From Deltaproteobacteria bacterium (lineage in GTDB: Bacteria; Myxococcota_C; UBA6777): 64,000 bases of DNA. The DNA is taken from the NCBI GenBank assembly GCA_006226375.1, contig SBHC01000086.1, positions 43,329-107,328 on the forward strand, written 5' to 3'. How positions within the stretch are numbered: the stretch's first letter is position 1; the number at the start of each line of letters is the position of its first letter. A model generated the notes under the pieces. The model was given only the letters and a program-made list of their open reading frames with translations. It was not told where the DNA came from and made no database searches. Shown in pieces: positions 8,011 to 17,818 of this stretch. The position numbers and the translations under genes are program-made.

Positions 8011-8391
8011 ATGTCGAAGAAGATTCTGATTGTGGACGACGAAGTCCATATCACCCAATTGATCGAACAAACCCTGGAAGACCTTGAAGACGAAGGGGTC
8101 GAGTTGCTCACTGCAACCAACGGGGAAGAGGCGCTTGCCGTCATCCAGGAGGAGAAGCCCCAGCTTGTCTACCTGGATGTGATGATGCCCAAAATGAACG
8201 GCTTTGACGTTTGTCACAGAGTGAAGAAAGAGTGGCAGATGGAAGACGTCTACATTGTGATGCTCACTGCCAAAGGCCAGGAAGTGGATCGTCAAAAAGG
8301 GGAGTCGGTGGGAGCTGACATGTACATGACGAAACCGTTCGATCCCGATGCGTTGTTTGAGAACGCAGAGAGCATTCTTGGCTTGGACTAA
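8011..8391 (+). CDS. CheY-like single-domain response regulator
   Basis: 126 residues, only a REC domain. The acidic pair is in ILIVDDEVH, phospho-acceptor Asp56 is in LVYLDVMMP, and the conserved Thr and Lys are in MLTAK and MTKPF. GAGGAG lies before ATG 8011, 19 bp after the preceding kinase. With no output domain it likely shuttles phosphate between the two hybrid kinases or binds a partner protein. Confidence 0.93.
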   Translation: MSKKILIVDDEVHITQLIEQTLEDLEDEGVELLTATNGEEALAVIQEEKPQLVYLDVMMPKMNGFDVCHRVKKEWQMEDVYIVMLTAKGQEVDRQKGESVGADMYMTKPFDPDALFENAESILGLD

Positions 8392-8449
8392 GCGGCTTCC
8401 GTAACTTGGAACGTCGTTGGGTTCTGTGTTTCTACACGATGAGCATACT

Positions 8450-10642
8450 ATGGCCCGCATTCGTCTGAAAAAACTGTTCCGTCCACGCTCCCCGCTCACT
8501 CTGTTGTTGGAAGAGCTGAGTTCTACCTTCGAGTCGCCTTTTCAGCTTCTTGACCATGAAGGCAAGCATTTGCTTGGAGAACCCGATCTCGCGTTTGAGA
8601 AAGAGTTTCCTCTGGAGTTGGACGGAGAACACGTTGGGCTGCTGCGGGGAGACGGTCGTTCGGGTGCCTTGTTCTCTGCTCTTCATCACTGGATCACGGA
8701 AGAGAACAGCAAGAAGAAGATGGCCGATGAGGTGCTCAACGCCTACAGAGAAATCACCTTGCTCTACCATCTTTCGGAAAAGCTCTCGACGTCCTTAAAG
8801 ATCCACAAGGTTGTTGCTGTGGCCTTGGAAGAGGTGGGGCGGCTGATTCGAGGGACATGTGGGGCGGCTGTGCTGTTTGATGCCTCCCGCGTTGCTGTGG
8901 CGAAGTCCTCGTTTGGTTGGGAGGGAAACGAGGAGTCGTACGAGACACTCAGCGAACAGGTTCTTGGTATCGTGGAGTCCTCCGAAAAAGCAGAGGTGGT
9001 GAATCTGTTGCAGGAAGACCATCGCTTTGAAGCGACGGCTCTTCCCGTCCAGTCGCTGGTGTGGGCTCCGCTCAAGAGCAAACATCGGATCTTCGGGGTT
9101 CTGTGGATGGGGCACTCCGATGCAGGACATGAATACTCTGCGGCTGACTTGAATCTCTTAAATACCATCGCATCTCAGGTCTCTCCGGCGATTGAAAATG
9201 CCGAATTCTACGAAAATATGGAGCAGCTTGTTCAGGCTCGAACCAACGAACTTTCCCAGGCCAAAGAGGCTGCTGAGATGGCCAACCTGGCGAAAAGCCA
9301 GTTTCTCGCCAACATGAGCCATGAGCTGCGAACACCCCTCAATGGATTGCTCGGGTACGCCCAGATTCTTCAGCGAGACAAGGACGTCACTTCCAAGCAG
9401 CAAGAAGGTCTTGCTGTGATTCAAAAGAGCGGCGAGCATCTGCTGACTTTAATTAATGATATCTTGGATCTGTCCAAGATTGAGGCAGGGAAGGAAGAGT
9501 TGCACGAGGGTGAGTTCAGCCTGCCTGAGGTTCTTCACAACCTGGAAGAGTTGTTTCGGTTAAGGGCAGAGAAAAAGTCCATCGACTTTGTGTACCGCAA
9601 AGAATCGGCCTTGCCCCAGTGGGTTCATGGAGACGCAAGGAAGCTTCGTCAGGTGCTCATCAATTTGTTGGGCAACGCCATTAAGTTTACAGACTCTGGA
9701 GAAGTCTGTCTGTCTGTGAAAGCAGTGGACAATACGATCTTGTTTAAGGTGTCGGACACAGGCGTTGGGATTCCAGGCCAGCATCTGGAAGAGATCTTTC
9801 AAGCGTTTCGCCAACTGAACCATGAAAACCAAACGACAGAGGGGACAGGCCTGGGTTTGGCGATCAGCTCTCGCCTGGTCCGTATGATGGGTGGACACAT
9901 CGAGGTGGAGAGTGAGCTGGGACGTGGCAGCACCTTCTCGTTTTCAGTTCAGCTTCCTGCTGTCTCGGGTGGTGGCACCGCTCGGATTCCTTCCAACCAG
10001 TCGATTGTGGGTTACAAAGGGGAAACATTGACTGCGTTGATTGTGGAGGACAAGGCTCCCAATCGGGCTGTCTTGGTCGATCTTCTTGAGCCTCTTGGTT
10101 TTAAGGTCTTGGAGGCTCACAACGGAAAAGAAGGTGTGGAGAGCGCCCTTCATCACAAGCCTGCTTTGATTCTCATGGATCTGGTGATGCCTGTGATGAG
10201 CGGGTTGGAGGCGATCAAGGCGTTACGGGCTTCTCCCCAAGGCGATGACTTTGTGATCGTTGCCCTCTCTGCCAGCGTGTTTGAAAACGATCAGGAGAAA
10301 AGCTTGGAGGCTGGAAGCAACGCGTTCTTACCCAAGCCCATTCGCGCTGACGAGCTGTTGGAATGTCTCCGCCAGCATCTCGATCTGGATTGGCTCTACG
10401 AAAAGAGAGAGGGACCCTCTTCTACAGAGTCAGGCGAACACCCTTGGGCCGTTCCACCTCAGGAGCAACTTGTGGATCTGTACCACTATGCAAAGCAAGG
10501 GAATATCGGAGAGATCCGTCGTCAAATCAAGAGCATTGCCGCTTCCGATGAGAGGTTCAAAGCTTTCGTAAAGCCTCTGCAGTTGATGGCAAAATCATTT
10601 CAAATGAAAGCGATCTGTGCCTACCTGGATGATTATGTATAG
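8450..10642 (+). CDS. GAF-containing hybrid histidine kinase
   Basis: 730 residues from ATG 8450; a TTG at 8417 is in frame, so the start is uncertain. The N-terminal 100 residues are unassigned. Then come a GAF domain (about 120-265), a short coiled coil, HisKA with His291 in ANMSHELRTP, HATPase_c (LINLLGNAIKF, GTGLGLA) and REC with Asp577 in LILMDLVMP. A C-terminal helical tail of about 65 residues follows the REC. No membrane helices. Last gene of the H-NOX operon. It probably integrates a second cytoplasmic signal with NO sensing. Confidence 0.92.
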   Translation: MARIRLKKLFRPRSPLTLLLEELSSTFESPFQLLDHEGKHLLGEPDLAFEKEFPLELDGEHVGLLRGDGRSGALFSALHHWITEENSKKKMADEVLNAYREITLLYHLSEKLSTSLKIHKVVAVALEEVGRLIRGTCGAAVLFDASRVAVAKSSFGWEGNEESYETLSEQVLGIVESSEKAEVVNLLQEDHRFEATALPVQSLVWAPLKSKHRIFGVLWMGHSDAGHEYSAADLNLLNTIASQVSPAIENAEFYENMEQLVQARTNELSQAKEAAEMANLAKSQFLANMSHELRTPLNGLLGYAQILQRDKDVTSKQQEGLAVIQKSGEHLLTLINDILDLSKIEAGKEELHEGEFSLPEVLHNLEELFRLRAEKKSIDFVYRKESALPQWVHGDARKLRQVLINLLGNAIKFTDSGEVCLSVKAVDNTILFKVSDTGVGIPGQHLEEIFQAFRQLNHENQTTEGTGLGLAISSRLVRMMGGHIEVESELGRGSTFSFSVQLPAVSGGGTARIPSNQSIVGYKGETLTALIVEDKAPNRAVLVDLLEPLGFKVLEAHNGKEGVESALHHKPALILMDLVMPVMSGLEAIKALRASPQGDDFVIVALSASVFENDQEKSLEAGSNAFLPKPIRADELLECLRQHLDLDWLYEKREGPSSTESGEHPWAVPPQEQLVDLYHYAKQGNIGEIRRQIKSIAASDERFKAFVKPLQLMAKSFQMKAICAYLDDYV

Positions 10643-10942
10643 GCAAACCCCAAAACGTTACTTTGTTGGAGGGACGAGGCGTTTTTTAAAGCTTTAGAAT
10701 GCCTATGAATTTCTTTGTTTTCAGATGTTTGAGTTTCTTTTGCTTGTGGGGGTTGAAAAAAGAGAAAAAAAATGGGATGAAAATGAATATCGTCTGAAAG
10801 CGTTCGTCAGAAACTATAACTCAAATGGTTCTGAAATCTGCTCGCCCTGCATTTTTTTGATAGTGGCTGCACTAGGGCATTGTGTTTCTATTTTCTTTCC
10901 GTAACACACAACCACTATCACAACAGCTTTATGGAGAATCCC
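10643..10942. other. Intergenic region upstream of Cys/Lys-rich secreted protein
   Basis: About 300 bp, AT-rich, with A-runs around 10755-10775. It must hold the end of the H-NOX operon and the promoter of the next gene. No clear terminator, operator or RNA gene was recognised. Confidence 0.5.
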
Positions 10943-11635
10943 ATGAAAAAGCTTCTTCTCTCTGTGATTGCCTTCGCATTCTTCGCTGCTCCCACTGCAC
11001 AAGCAGCTCCCCTTTCCAAGTCCCTCTTGGCTCGATTGGCCATGACTGGTAAATGCTGGAAAGTATGTACCAAGCGCGGCGTTAAGTGCACCAAGCGCGT
11101 CAAAGTTTGCACCAAAATTGGTGTGGCTAAGTACTGCAAGCGTTGGGCTCGTTACTGCAAAGCTACCGCTCCCTACTGTGTGAAGGAAAACGCTTACGGC
11201 GCTTGCATCCAGTACGGTGCCAAGTGTGTAAGCTGGGGACGTCGTTGTGTTGCCGTTGGCAAAAAAGGTTACTGCAAGGCTTGGGGCTCCAAGTGTGTTG
11301 CTTCCAAGTTCTACTGCGCTAAGTGGGGCAAGCGTTGTTGCTGGCGTTACTGTACGAAGCCCGGCTCCAAGTGTGTGAAAACTGGCAAGCGTTGCCTCGC
11401 TGTTGGCAAGAAACTTTACTGCAAGAAGTGGGGCAAATACTGCAAAGCTACCCGTCCCTACTGTGTAAAGAAGAACTCCTACGGTGCATGCATCAAGTAT
11501 GTTCCCCGTTGCGTAAGCTACGGCAAGCGTTGTGTCTCCGTCGGCAAAAAAGGTTACTGCAAGAAGTGGGGCACCTACTGCGCGAAGAAAGTTTTCCACT
11601 GTGGTGGTTACGGCTTCCGCTGCCGCACCCGCTAA
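10943..11635 (+). CDS. Secreted Cys/Lys/Tyr/Trp-rich repeat protein
   Basis: 230 residues from ATG 10943 (GGAG upstream). A signal peptide MKKLLLSVIAFAFFAAPTAQA-type ends near residue 21. The mature part is highly basic with roughly thirty cysteines and many Lys, Arg, Tyr and Trp. Two long internal repeats each contain the order YCK-W..YCKAT.PYCVK.N.YGACI and GKKGYCK.WG. It should be heavily disulfide-bonded outside the cytoplasm. I do not recognise the family; an extracellular structural, DNA/polyanion-binding or antimicrobial role is possible but not shown. Followed by a strong terminator. Confidence 0.88.
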   Translation: MKKLLLSVIAFAFFAAPTAQAAPLSKSLLARLAMTGKCWKVCTKRGVKCTKRVKVCTKIGVAKYCKRWARYCKATAPYCVKENAYGACIQYGAKCVSWGRRCVAVGKKGYCKAWGSKCVASKFYCAKWGKRCCWRYCTKPGSKCVKTGKRCLAVGKKLYCKKWGKYCKATRPYCVKKNSYGACIKYVPRCVSYGKRCVSVGKKGYCKKWGTYCAKKVFHCGGYGFRCRTR

Positions 11636-11689
11636 GACAAGCTTCAGGCATCGCCTGATATTGTCTGTCATCTTTGGATGACACCCCGA

Positions 11690-11727
11690 AACCCTTTCTG
11701 GATACCCAGAAGGGGTTTTGTCGTTTT
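11690..11727 (+). terminator. Rho-independent terminator
   Basis: A 12-bp stem (11690-11701 with 11706-11717, one G-U type mismatch) with a 4-nt loop is followed by TTGTCGTTTT. It ends the transcript of the Cys/Lys-rich secreted protein. Confidence 0.85.
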
Positions 11728-11882
11728 AGGGTTGTGTCATTCTTTGGGGGACTCAACTTCACTTGCCTTGGGGGAGAAGAAGGAGCACTTACAACCTTTT
11801 TACAGGGTTTTTATAGTGGGCTGACCTTTTGAGTTGGGTTGTTGGATAGGGTAGGGGACAAACAAACCAACGGAGGTCTATT

Positions 11883-12350
11883 ATGACACGCTGTGCAAAG
11901 TTCCTTTTTGTTGCCCTGGGATTGTGTTGTTTCTGTGGGTGGGGAAGCCCTGAAGCCATCGGTAAGTCTCCTGCCCCAAGTCCTGCAAAGCGAATCAAAC
12001 CAACCCACAAGCATGTTACGATGATGACGGTGCTTGGCGATCTTAGCAGGGGTGCTTTGGCCAGTCTGCGACGAAGGAGGCGGCTGCGCGGACGGAGGCT
12101 TTGTCGTCCACAGGTTGCACGTTACAGCATTGTTTCTTGTTGCGGTGGACCTGGTGTGTACTGGGATGGGCGACGCTGCCTGTCTTCGTATGGAAAGTGT
12201 GGGTGTCTTTGCAAAGGACCGGACTGTTGGAAGCTGTTCAAAACCATCAAGGCCTGCCAGCGGGCTTACTCCCATTGCAAAGGAAAGACTCGAAAGGTGC
12301 CTCCATCCAAACGGCAGACATCCTTTCCGAAGAAAGCTAGCAAAAAATAG
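11883..12350 (+). CDS. Small secreted basic Cys-rich protein
   Basis: 155 residues from ATG 11883, with CGGAGG 7-12 nt upstream. A signal peptide (FLFVALGLCCFCGWG) is followed by a basic linker and a run of arginines (LRRRRRLRGRRL). A compact Cys-rich core follows (SCCGGPGVYWDGRRCLSSYG, then KCGCLCKGPDC) and a Lys-rich tail. It resembles the preceding gene in composition but not in alignable sequence. Probably exported; family not recognised. Confidence 0.8.
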   Translation: MTRCAKFLFVALGLCCFCGWGSPEAIGKSPAPSPAKRIKPTHKHVTMMTVLGDLSRGALASLRRRRRLRGRRLCRPQVARYSIVSCCGGPGVYWDGRRCLSSYGKCGCLCKGPDCWKLFKTIKACQRAYSHCKGKTRKVPPSKRQTSFPKKASKK

Positions 12351-12355
12351 TGAAG

Positions 12356-13447
12356 CTATGGACTCTGTTCCGTGAGCCACTCGACGAGGCGAGGGTAGGT
12401 GTCTTGGGAAGCATGTTGGCTGAACGCGATGCTGGCATGACAATGATCGATGCTGTCGCCGTGCTTTCGTCCTCCAATGTGTAGCTTCTTGTTCGATGAA
12501 CCGATCTGTTCATAGACCCATTCGAGAGCCTGGGGAGGAGCTACTTTGTCTCGCACTCCTGTGAGCAAATACGTGGGCGTTTTGATGTTGGGTAGAAGCT
12601 CTCTGTAGTTGACGGTGCCGTCTTCGGAGTTGAATGTATTCTCTTGGTACATCCGGGCAAACTGACGACAGAGCGAGACGCTGAAGGATTCAAGAATCAC
12701 AAAGGTGCTTCGTCGTAGCTCATGGGTGGATAGGTTCGGAGGATAACAGAGCGGACCTCCTATCGGTGCTCGAAACAAGTAGGGGGCGACCGTTCCAAGA
12801 GCATAATGCAGAGGGATGTAAGGGAACAGCTTGATTAAGAATTGACCAAGTCGGGTGCCCAACGTGAAAGTTAGGCTGGATGTCCAGGTGGCTGGAGATG
12901 AGATCGCAACAAGGGATGCGATTCGGGTTTCTTCTGGATTGCAGCCCAAATAGGCGTACATGATCATTCCGCCCATGGAGTGACCAATCCAGTGGATCTG
13001 TTCCACTCCTGCACGCGATGTAATGGCATCCAAAAAAGCTGGAATGTCGTAGCGAACGTGGTCGTCAAAGGACCAATCCGGTGTTGGGTTGTGGGGCGTT
13101 TGGTGCAGGCGACTGTGGCCTGTCCCACGCAGATCCACGTTCCACACCTCGTAGCCGTGCTGTTTGAGGTGCTGCACCATGCTGCATCCATCGCCCAGAT
13201 CCATGTTGAAGTGATTGCCAATCATCCCGTGGCATGTCACGACCACACCTTTGCGTTCGCCCTTTGCAAAGTGGCGTTCTGCTCCCAAAGACCAACCATC
13301 CGGTAGGTGAATAAACTCAACGCAGTCCGGTTGGGTGGGGTAACCGTATTTGGCACGAGCCCACAGATGACTGAGCGCGCTGAATCCTGCCAAGAGCAAG
13401 AGAGTTCCCAGTCCCACGACAAAGATCCAGGTGACCGTCATAAGCAT
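12356..13447 (-). CDS. Membrane-anchored alpha/beta hydrolase (lipase/esterase-like)
   Basis: 363 residues. One N-terminal hydrophobic segment (about 4-27) acts as anchor or signal. The fold shows the oxyanion HG motif in VVTCHGMIGNH, a DLRGTGHS strand, the nucleophile elbow GHSMGG, and a late Asp/His region (GVRDKVAPP, GGRKHGDS). Substrate unknown; layout recalls acid-lipase-type or PHB-related hydrolases. Convergent with the small Cys-rich gene (6 bp apart) and divergent from the TPR gene. Confidence 0.85.
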   Translation of the reverse strand: MLMTVTWIFVVGLGTLLLLAGFSALSHLWARAKYGYPTQPDCVEFIHLPDGWSLGAERHFAKGERKGVVVTCHGMIGNHFNMDLGDGCSMVQHLKQHGYEVWNVDLRGTGHSRLHQTPHNPTPDWSFDDHVRYDIPAFLDAITSRAGVEQIHWIGHSMGGMIMYAYLGCNPEETRIASLVAISSPATWTSSLTFTLGTRLGQFLIKLFPYIPLHYALGTVAPYLFRAPIGGPLCYPPNLSTHELRRSTFVILESFSVSLCRQFARMYQENTFNSEDGTVNYRELLPNIKTPTYLLTGVRDKVAPPQALEWVYEQIGSSNKKLHIGGRKHGDSIDHCHASIAFSQHASQDTYPRLVEWLTEQSP

Positions 13448-13651
13448 TCTTTGTTCTCCCTTCTAGGTCTCCAAACTACCAAGACACCCTACCTGGGTCA
13501 ACGCGATCCTCTATGTCTTTGAATTGAGATAAATATTGTATGACTTCCCTTTTTGGGAAATGTCTCAAAAAAAGACTTGCCAAGATTTGTTTGAGTTTGC
13601 TACCGTTGTAAGTCGCGGAAGTTATTGACATCTAGAATAGGAGGCAGACGC

Positions 13652-16600
13652 ATGTGTCAGGTTCTTACGTTCAAGCGGAAGAGTCTGGTCAGTGGCATTG
13701 GTGTATGCATGCTACTGATCTGGGCGAGTCCAACCATGGTGTATGGGAAAACGAAGGAGGAAACAGGGTTAGAAAAGCGCAAGGACAAGCGGCGTGTTCG
13801 CGTGAAGTCATTGCGGGTCAACATTCGTTCTTCGGCCAAGACGCTGCATCAGCTGAAGGCCAATCCATCGGGTCAAGCGCAAGCCAAAGCCAACTTGAGA
13901 CCCAAGCGTTTCCAAGTGCCCTCTCTCTCCAAAGGTCAATCCGCCGAGGCATTGGCTGATGAAAAAACAGCTCAGATTCGTGTGCAACGGATGAAGCTGC
14001 TTCGAGAAGCGATTCATAATTTGATGGGGGAACCTCGGGCCAGGATGATGTATCGACTGGCCGAAGAATATTGGGAACACTCCAGCTACCTGCGGCTGAA
14101 AGCCCTGAGGAAGCACGGTAAGGCGATGGAAGCGTGGGACCTGGCGCGACGCAAGATACCCCAACAAGCTTCTCCTGCTCCCAAGCCCAACCTTCAGGAA
14201 TCTCTCTCCTACCAACTCCAAGCCATCACCGTATACAAACGAGTCCTTGGTAACTTTCCAACATTCTCACGTGCGGCTGAAGTCACCTACACCTTGGGGC
14301 TTCGCCTTATGGAGATGAACAAAAGGCGGAGACAGGAAGGAGCCCTGCTGCTCAACACATTTGTGAAGCGCTGGTCCCAAAGTCGATGGATGCCAGAGGT
14401 TCGGCTTGCGCTCGGTGACTACTTCTTCCGGGCGAACAAAGTCAACGATGCGATGCTTCAATACCGGCAAGCGATTCGCGTTTCACGCCGTGTCTTTCTC
14501 GGGACCAACGCACCTCCTTCGGAGAAAGTTGCGGCCAGGGGAGTGCATCTGCGTGCGTTGTATTACCTGGCCTGGTGCCGATTTAATGTGGGGGATTACA
14601 ACAAAGCATTAATGCGCTTCAAGCGTGTGGTCGCTCTCTCCACACGGTATCGGAAGACGAAAGAAAGCCGAATCGTTCTTCGGAGTGAAGCTCTTCGTGA
14701 CATGGTGCGTACCTTTGCCAAGATGAACACGCCTGCGAACGCGTATCGTTACTTTCGACAGGTGGTAAGTGCTCCGTACGCGTTTCAGGCAACCCAACGA
14801 CTGGCTCAGATGTACTTTCAACAAGGCCAGTATCTTCGTTCTGTTGCGACGTATCGTTATTTAATGAGACTTCGGAAAGATGGCACACAAGACAACGTTG
14901 GGCCGCATGTTCCTGTGTTTCAGGCGCGGATTGTACAGGCTCTTGCTCGGATTCGTTCTCCCCAACAGCTTCTACCCCAACTGCAGAAGCTGACTCGCTA
15001 CTTTCAACCGGATTCGCCTTGGTCGAAGTGGCGTGACAAACCCAAGGTGTGGACAAACGCGAAAGATACGGTTGAAGCGACACTTCAGACTTTCTCCACA
15101 CGCTTTCATCAACTCGCCCAAAAAGAGAAAGCTGCGCAAAAGCGAGAAGAGCTTTACAGTGTAGCGATGAAGCTATACGGCCAGTATCTTGGTCAGTTCC
15201 CCAACAGCGAAAGTGCCTACTCTCTGCGGTTCTTTTGGGCCGAGTTGATGTACCGCAAAGCGATGAAGCAGATAGGCAAGCGACGCTACGTTCCACGACG
15301 CGTCAAGCCTTTGCTGACAGCCGCAGCGCGGCAATATCAAAAGGTCGCAGAGAAACCTCGTGGAGAGTTTCGCAAGCAGGCGTTGTTCTCTGAGATGCTT
15401 TGCTATGAACACCTGACAGGACGTTTTGGCCGACGAGCCTCGGTTCGTGTTGGTACCTCAACGCGGGTAGGCAAACGTCACACTCTTCGCAAGAACACCC
15501 GACGACTGTTGGATGCTTATGAGCGATACCTTAAACTTCTGAAGAACAACAACGACAAGGACAAAGAAGAGAGACTTCAAACGTATTTTAAGATAGCATC
15601 AGTGTACCAGTCGCATCGCCACTATCTGAAGTCTATCCAAATCTTTTCTTCCATCGCTGAAGAGTTTCCAGAGCATGAGATTAGCCGCAAAGCAGCGTTT
15701 ATGATCTTGTACGGCTACGAAGACCTTAAGCGATGGCATGACCTGGAGAGAAACGCTCGGATGTTTCTCAAGAACAAGAAGCTCACTCAAAACAAGCGAT
15801 TCCGTCTTGAAATGTACGGGATGTTAATGAGGGGAGCGTTCTTGCACTTGAAGCACCTTCGGATGCAGAAGAAGTTATCCAAGGCGACGCTTGCCCAACG
15901 TTATGTGGCGTATGAGAAAGAGTTTGGGAGCCAAGGACGTTGGGTCCGCCAAGGCTTCAAACCGAGCCCTGCGGTTAACAATGCATTGGGCTTGGCGGGG
16001 ATGCTCTACACCCAAAGCAAGAAGCTGTTTCAGGCGAACGCAGCGTACCGACGGTGCTTAAGGTTATACCCAAATACAAAGTTTAAGCGTCGCATGCGGC
16101 ACAGACTGGCGAGCAATTATGAGCAGATTGCAGATTACGCGTCAGCTGCGCATTGGTTTGAACGATACACCTTTGGCTCTCGAAATTATCTGGCTCTCTC
16201 TCCCCAGGTCATGTCCCAGCAACTGAAGGATGAGCGCAAGACATGGAAGAAAACCTTATCCCGGACTTCTCGCGATACAAGGCCGCTTGTGGCGGAGCGA
16301 TTGCGTCAGGTCAACGATGCGTTGTTTAAGGCTGCGGCGTATCGTCGTGGTTTGGGGCATTACAAGCGTGCCATTCGCTTGTTCCAACACTACATTCAGC
16401 TTCATCCCAAAGACAAATCGATTCCCAGTGTGAAGTTGGCGATGGCCCGGATTTATGAAGAGCAAGGAGACGGGGCAAAAGCTTTGGGGGTGTACGCTGA
16501 GTATCTCAAACGCTACGAATCCAAAGGACTGCAAGCGTATCTGCGCCGAACGGTTCGGTTGTACCAGAAATACACAAAGAGTCATGGGCTTGTCGCCCGC

Positions 16601-17521
16601 TTCTTCCGACCACACAACGCACACCCCAAAGCGAGAGCAGCATTTCTACGGGCTGTGAAGCGTTGGGAAGGGCAACGTGGCTCGAAGGAATTGAACGGTC
16701 AGTTGATTGAGGTGCACACCCGGATGGCGAACGTGTATCGCAAGGCCAAACAGAAGGCTTTGCAGAGAGAACAGCTCATGCAGGTGGATGCTTTGGGTGC
16801 CTTGATGCTGCTTAAGAAGCACAACGCGATGCGTGGCGTGAGTCCTGCTCGCAAGGCGTTTGCGAAAGCTCGTTTCCATTTGGTGGAGAGCCGACTGCCA
16901 TCGTTTGCTGCCATGACGTTTGTGGGATCGGTCCGTCGGGATCGGATGATTCTTCGCAGCGTTCTGAAGCGAATGGGCTCGTTGACCATGGATTACTACG
17001 AAGTGGCCAGCCTACAGACGCCTGAATGGGTGCTCGCCTCGATCTTCCGTGTCGGCTTCTTGTATCACCAGCTTGCTCGCAAAATCAGTCAGGCCCCTGT
17101 TCCTCGCAACCTGACGCCCAACCAGAAGAGGTTGTACCAAGGAGAGTTGGGTCGGATTGTGATGCGAATGGAAGAGCGCGCCTTGGATACGTACAACCTG
17201 GTGCTGAAGAAGTCGTCTGCATTGGGCTTGTACAACCGTTGGGTCAAACGATGTGAGAGCGCTCGCGACACCCTCAACCAGAAGCAGGGGCAGGTGAATC
17301 CTCACACCATCTTCAGTGAGAGGAAGCCGATGTATTGGCTTTCGGAGCCTAACGTTCTCAAGGTGACGTTGAAGCTTGCGAAGTGGGCGAAAACTGCGAC
17401 AAGACCCTTGCGTCGCCTGCCTCCCAAAGTACGCTCCAACGAGTCTGTACCGCTCCACCGTTCTCCTCTGCCCACCCCGCGCCGTGATGTCCTCCCTGTT
17501 CGACCTCGTGGTGCCTTCTAA
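13652..17521 (+). CDS. Giant periplasmic TPR-repeat protein
   Basis: 1289 residues from ATG 13652 with AGGAGG 7 bases upstream. A signal peptide (SGIGVCMLLIWASP) lies at about 15-31. The rest is helical tetratricopeptide-type repeats throughout, rich in Arg, Lys, Tyr and Ala (for example LALGDYFFRANKVNDAMLQY, MARIYEEQGDGAKALGVYAE). No enzyme motif. Proteins like this in Myxococcota are scaffolds for envelope complexes such as gliding machinery, but nothing here ties it to one. The protein is strongly basic. Confidence 0.88.
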   Translation: MCQVLTFKRKSLVSGIGVCMLLIWASPTMVYGKTKEETGLEKRKDKRRVRVKSLRVNIRSSAKTLHQLKANPSGQAQAKANLRPKRFQVPSLSKGQSAEALADEKTAQIRVQRMKLLREAIHNLMGEPRARMMYRLAEEYWEHSSYLRLKALRKHGKAMEAWDLARRKIPQQASPAPKPNLQESLSYQLQAITVYKRVLGNFPTFSRAAEVTYTLGLRLMEMNKRRRQEGALLLNTFVKRWSQSRWMPEVRLALGDYFFRANKVNDAMLQYRQAIRVSRRVFLGTNAPPSEKVAARGVHLRALYYLAWCRFNVGDYNKALMRFKRVVALSTRYRKTKESRIVLRSEALRDMVRTFAKMNTPANAYRYFRQVVSAPYAFQATQRLAQMYFQQGQYLRSVATYRYLMRLRKDGTQDNVGPHVPVFQARIVQALARIRSPQQLLPQLQKLTRYFQPDSPWSKWRDKPKVWTNAKDTVEATLQTFSTRFHQLAQKEKAAQKREELYSVAMKLYGQYLGQFPNSESAYSLRFFWAELMYRKAMKQIGKRRYVPRRVKPLLTAAARQYQKVAEKPRGEFRKQALFSEMLCYEHLTGRFGRRASVRVGTSTRVGKRHTLRKNTRRLLDAYERYLKLLKNNNDKDKEERLQTYFKIASVYQSHRHYLKSIQIFSSIAEEFPEHEISRKAAFMILYGYEDLKRWHDLERNARMFLKNKKLTQNKRFRLEMYGMLMRGAFLHLKHLRMQKKLSKATLAQRYVAYEKEFGSQGRWVRQGFKPSPAVNNALGLAGMLYTQSKKLFQANAAYRRCLRLYPNTKFKRRMRHRLASNYEQIADYASAAHWFERYTFGSRNYLALSPQVMSQQLKDERKTWKKTLSRTSRDTRPLVAERLRQVNDALFKAAAYRRGLGHYKRAIRLFQHYIQLHPKDKSIPSVKLAMARIYEEQGDGAKALGVYAEYLKRYESKGLQAYLRRTVRLYQKYTKSHGLVARFFRPHNAHPKARAAFLRAVKRWEGQRGSKELNGQLIEVHTRMANVYRKAKQKALQREQLMQVDALGALMLLKKHNAMRGVSPARKAFAKARFHLVESRLPSFAAMTFVGSVRRDRMILRSVLKRMGSLTMDYYEVASLQTPEWVLASIFRVGFLYHQLARKISQAPVPRNLTPNQKRLYQGELGRIVMRMEERALDTYNLVLKKSSALGLYNRWVKRCESARDTLNQKQGQVNPHTIFSERKPMYWLSEPNVLKVTLKLAKWAKTATRPLRRLPPKVRSNESVPLHRSPLPTPRRDVLPVRPRGAF

Positions 17522-17818
17522 ATCCACAAGCGTACTTCGTTTCTCTTGCTGTCGTTCCCGACATCCTCCTCTCTTTCTTCAACACTCACCGGTGGGATCT
17601 TTCTGAGACCACACATCGATCGGTTGGGTCTATCACAAAAGATTCGGGTACGCGCTTAAGCCTACCGTTTGGTATTATTAAGGGATTGCTTCGATTTCTT
17701 TGTGTGACTTCGTTGCTATTCCTCGCTTTCATTTCATATACTGTCACTCTACAAATGACTCGGGGCTTCTCTGTTTGCTGCCCTGTCTTTCCATCACCCA
17801 ATCAAAAGGGGTACAAAC

